A stretch of DNA of 38,599 nucleotides from a virus, in IMG/VR virus record IMGVR_UViG_3300010391_000195, positions 1 to 38,599 of that record; one strand, 5' to 3'. Shown here piece by piece: positions 37,498 through 38,599 of the stretch (position 1 is its first letter; each line of letters begins with the position of its first letter). A program made the position numbers and the translations under genes. The notes under the pieces are model-generated. The model was not told where the DNA came from. It ran no database searches and saw only the letters and a list, made by a program, of their open reading frames with translations.

Positions 37498-37733
37498 TTG
37501 CTTACCGTGGCGTGATACAGCGCCATCCCCTCAGCGCAAACAAGGTCATGGTCGAACATGAATTCAAGCGATGCCGCTCGATAATTTTCCGCTTTATGCA
37601 ATTGCGTATCCATGTCGAGTTTTAATCCGGCGCTGGCGTCGGCCCAACGCTTTTTGCAATCGTCGCAAGCGTTCCAATGGTGGGCATATCTCGTGAAGGC
37701 GTCGGCTTTGCTATGATCGAATTTTGGTATCAT
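37494..37733 (-). CDS. H-x3-C-x2-C small-protein family, copy 7
   Basis: 79 residues: RYAHHWNACDDCKKRWADA, then AASLEFMFDHDLVCAEGMALYHATVSK. Starts 6 bp after the two-domain copy 8, with no clear SD. Confidence 0.75.
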   Translation of the reverse strand: MIPKFDHSKADAFTRYAHHWNACDDCKKRWADASAGLKLDMDTQLHKAENYRAASLEFMFDHDLVCAEGMALYHATVSK

Positions 37734-37739
37734 GGAGTA

Positions 37740-38150
37740 TTACAAGGGAAGCGTTCGACGGTACAGGTCCAGCCCAACGGGGCACAGCACGTCATACTCG
37801 AATACGGGTTCAAACATGGCGACAGAGTCGGCGCAATTACGGGTCGCCGCGTCATACCCTGCAAACGTCCCTGTTTTTTCAAGGCGAGCTTTCCAGCCGG
37901 AGCAATACTTACACTCGTTAAAATGATTTGCGTAGACGCTGAAATCGCTCATGTATTCGATCTCCTGCCGATACAGGTCAAGCGCGACGGGACAGACAAT
38001 ATCATGCTCGAACATCATTTCGAGAATTTCGATTTTGGTTTGTGTTCTCATGCTGGCGTTCGTGTATTGGTTCCGCTTGTCTTTGTCATGCCAAATATCC
38101 CGGCACGTCTCGCAAGCGTCCCAATGAGCCGTGTATTTGTCTATGCTCAT
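37740..38150 (-). CDS. H-x3-C-x2-C family, two-domain copy 8
   Basis: 136 residues containing two family domains in one frame: YTAHWDACETCRDIW ... EMMFEHDIVCPVALDLYRQ, and YANHFNECKYCSGWK ... EPVFEYDVLCPVGLDLYRR. The internal junction reads EIEYMSDFSVY, where a former start codon (ATG for MSD) is still visible, suggesting fusion of two adjacent genes by loss of a stop. Confidence 0.78.
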   Translation of the reverse strand: MSIDKYTAHWDACETCRDIWHDKDKRNQYTNASMRTQTKIEILEMMFEHDIVCPVALDLYRQEIEYMSDFSVYANHFNECKYCSGWKARLEKTGTFAGYDAATRNCADSVAMFEPVFEYDVLCPVGLDLYRRTLPL

Positions 38151-38163
38151 GTGATCCCAACAG

Positions 38164-38228
38164 CCGCCGCTTAGTAGCGGCGGGCATTGGAGCCACTTCT
38201 GGACTCCCTTCGAGCGTTTACGCGCTCG
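38164..38228. repeat. three consecutive hairpins in an intergenic gap
   Basis: CCGCCGCT-TAGT-AGCGGCGG (38164-38183), GGAGCCA-CTTC-TGG-A-CTCC (38189-38207) and CGAGCG-TTTACG-CGCTCG (38211-38228) follow each other in the gap between copy 8 and the next gene. None has a T-run, so processing or stability hairpins or a small RNA are possible. Confidence 0.45.
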
Positions 38229-38258
38229 GCTATACCAGCGGTCAATGCCGCTCGGCGT

Positions 38259-38588
38259 TTAATTCAGGTTGCCGCGCTGGAAGGCGTCGAAGCCGCCGAT
38301 GCGTCGGTCATCGTCGCCGGTCGGCGTCGGCGCGGAGTCGCTTCCCGTCGCGCCCATGCGCTCGACGCGCTCGGCCATTTCGATCACGGTCGCCGTGATG
38401 ATCGACAGCGCGGGCAAGCCACCGAAGCCGCACGTCGGGCAGTCGTGACCTTCCGACTTGACGCCGTTTTTGATCGGGTGCCCCTCGGGAAGCGCGTCAA
38501 CGGCGTGGCTGATCCCGCCCGCCGTCGTCATGATGCGGTTCAGGGCGTCGTTGTCGATCACGTTGCCGAACTTCATGGCCCGCTCCAT
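38259..38588 (-). CDS. hypothetical protein with CPTCGFGG motif, near window edge
   Basis: 109 residues from the ATG at 38588 (AAGGA four bases upstream); the frame may continue past the window edge. MKFGNVIDNDALNRIMTTAGGISHAVDAL, a single CPTCGFGG knuckle, and a helical ALSIITATVIEMAERVERM followed by a disordered end. Not recognised. Confidence 0.55.
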   Translation of the reverse strand: MERAMKFGNVIDNDALNRIMTTAGGISHAVDALPEGHPIKNGVKSEGHDCPTCGFGGLPALSIITATVIEMAERVERMGATGSDSAPTPTGDDDRRIGGFDAFQRGNLN

Positions 38589-38599
38589 CGCGTCCTTGA

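Noticed and set aside
1-38599. Global alternative genetic code (TGA or TAA as sense)
   Set aside because: TAA, TAG and TGA all end intact genes here, often inside 4-base stop-start overlaps; only isolated in-frame stops are seen.
1-38599. tRNA genes, rRNA, CRISPR arrays, insertion sequences
   Set aside because: No cloverleaf with a GGTTC-type T-arm, no regular direct repeats with spacers, and no transposase were seen by eye.

Overview
This is a GC-rich, densely packed stretch of a tailed double-stranded DNA phage (or provirus) genome: the replication, recombination and accessory region. No terminase, portal, capsid, tail, lysis or integrase gene is visible. Genes run in long same-strand blocks with 4-base ATGA/GTGA stop-start overlaps and mostly Shine-Dalgarno (SD) starts. 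TAA, TAG and TGA all act as real terminators. The SD use and one very good sigma-54 promoter match suggest a Gram-negative-type host; the host itself cannot be named.

Left block, minus strand (1-9711), transcribed right to left: an UvsW-like SF2 helicase, a macro-like ADP-ribose-type protein, small conserved phage genes, a metallophosphoesterase, a 400-bp regulatory/origin-like gap with a 45-bp double palindrome, a RepL-like initiator, a PrimPol-helicase, a NADAR protein, a terminator cluster, small genes, an ADP-ribosyltransferase-like gene interrupted by an in-frame TAA, and a DNA methyltransferase running off the left edge.

Central block, plus strand (9805-26227): a free-standing VSR/EDxHD-type homing endonuclease, then from a divergent promoter at about 10.9 kb the replication-repair core. 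This comprises a DnaE-type polymerase fused to a uracil-DNA-glycosylase domain, a gp32-like SSB, a RecA-like recombinase, conserved phage proteins, a 500-bp GGCAGG/GGCAT-repeat non-coding tract, SbcD-like and SbcC-like proteins, a 903-aa multi-module ORF with a nested helix-turn-helix gene, and a Holliday-junction-resolvase-like nuclease.

Right block, minus strand (26224-38588): many small cysteine-rich phage proteins, a WGR-domain ATP-dependent DNA ligase behind the sigma-54-type promoter, and two clusters (31.7-32.9 kb and 37.3-38.2 kb) of one paralogous H-x3-C-x2-C small-protein family, nine domain copies in eight genes. A 218-nt segment at 26636-26853, closed by a perfect 13-bp helix, looks like a structured RNA.

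Two patterns stand out. First, at least five accessory genes carry simple lesions (in-frame TAA, two in-frame TGAs, a +1 G slip, a 4-bp CATT duplication) while the core genes are intact. Second, ADP-ribose/NAD-type proteins (ART-like, NADAR, macro-like) cluster in the left block, which hints at a nucleotide-modification or counter-defence role.
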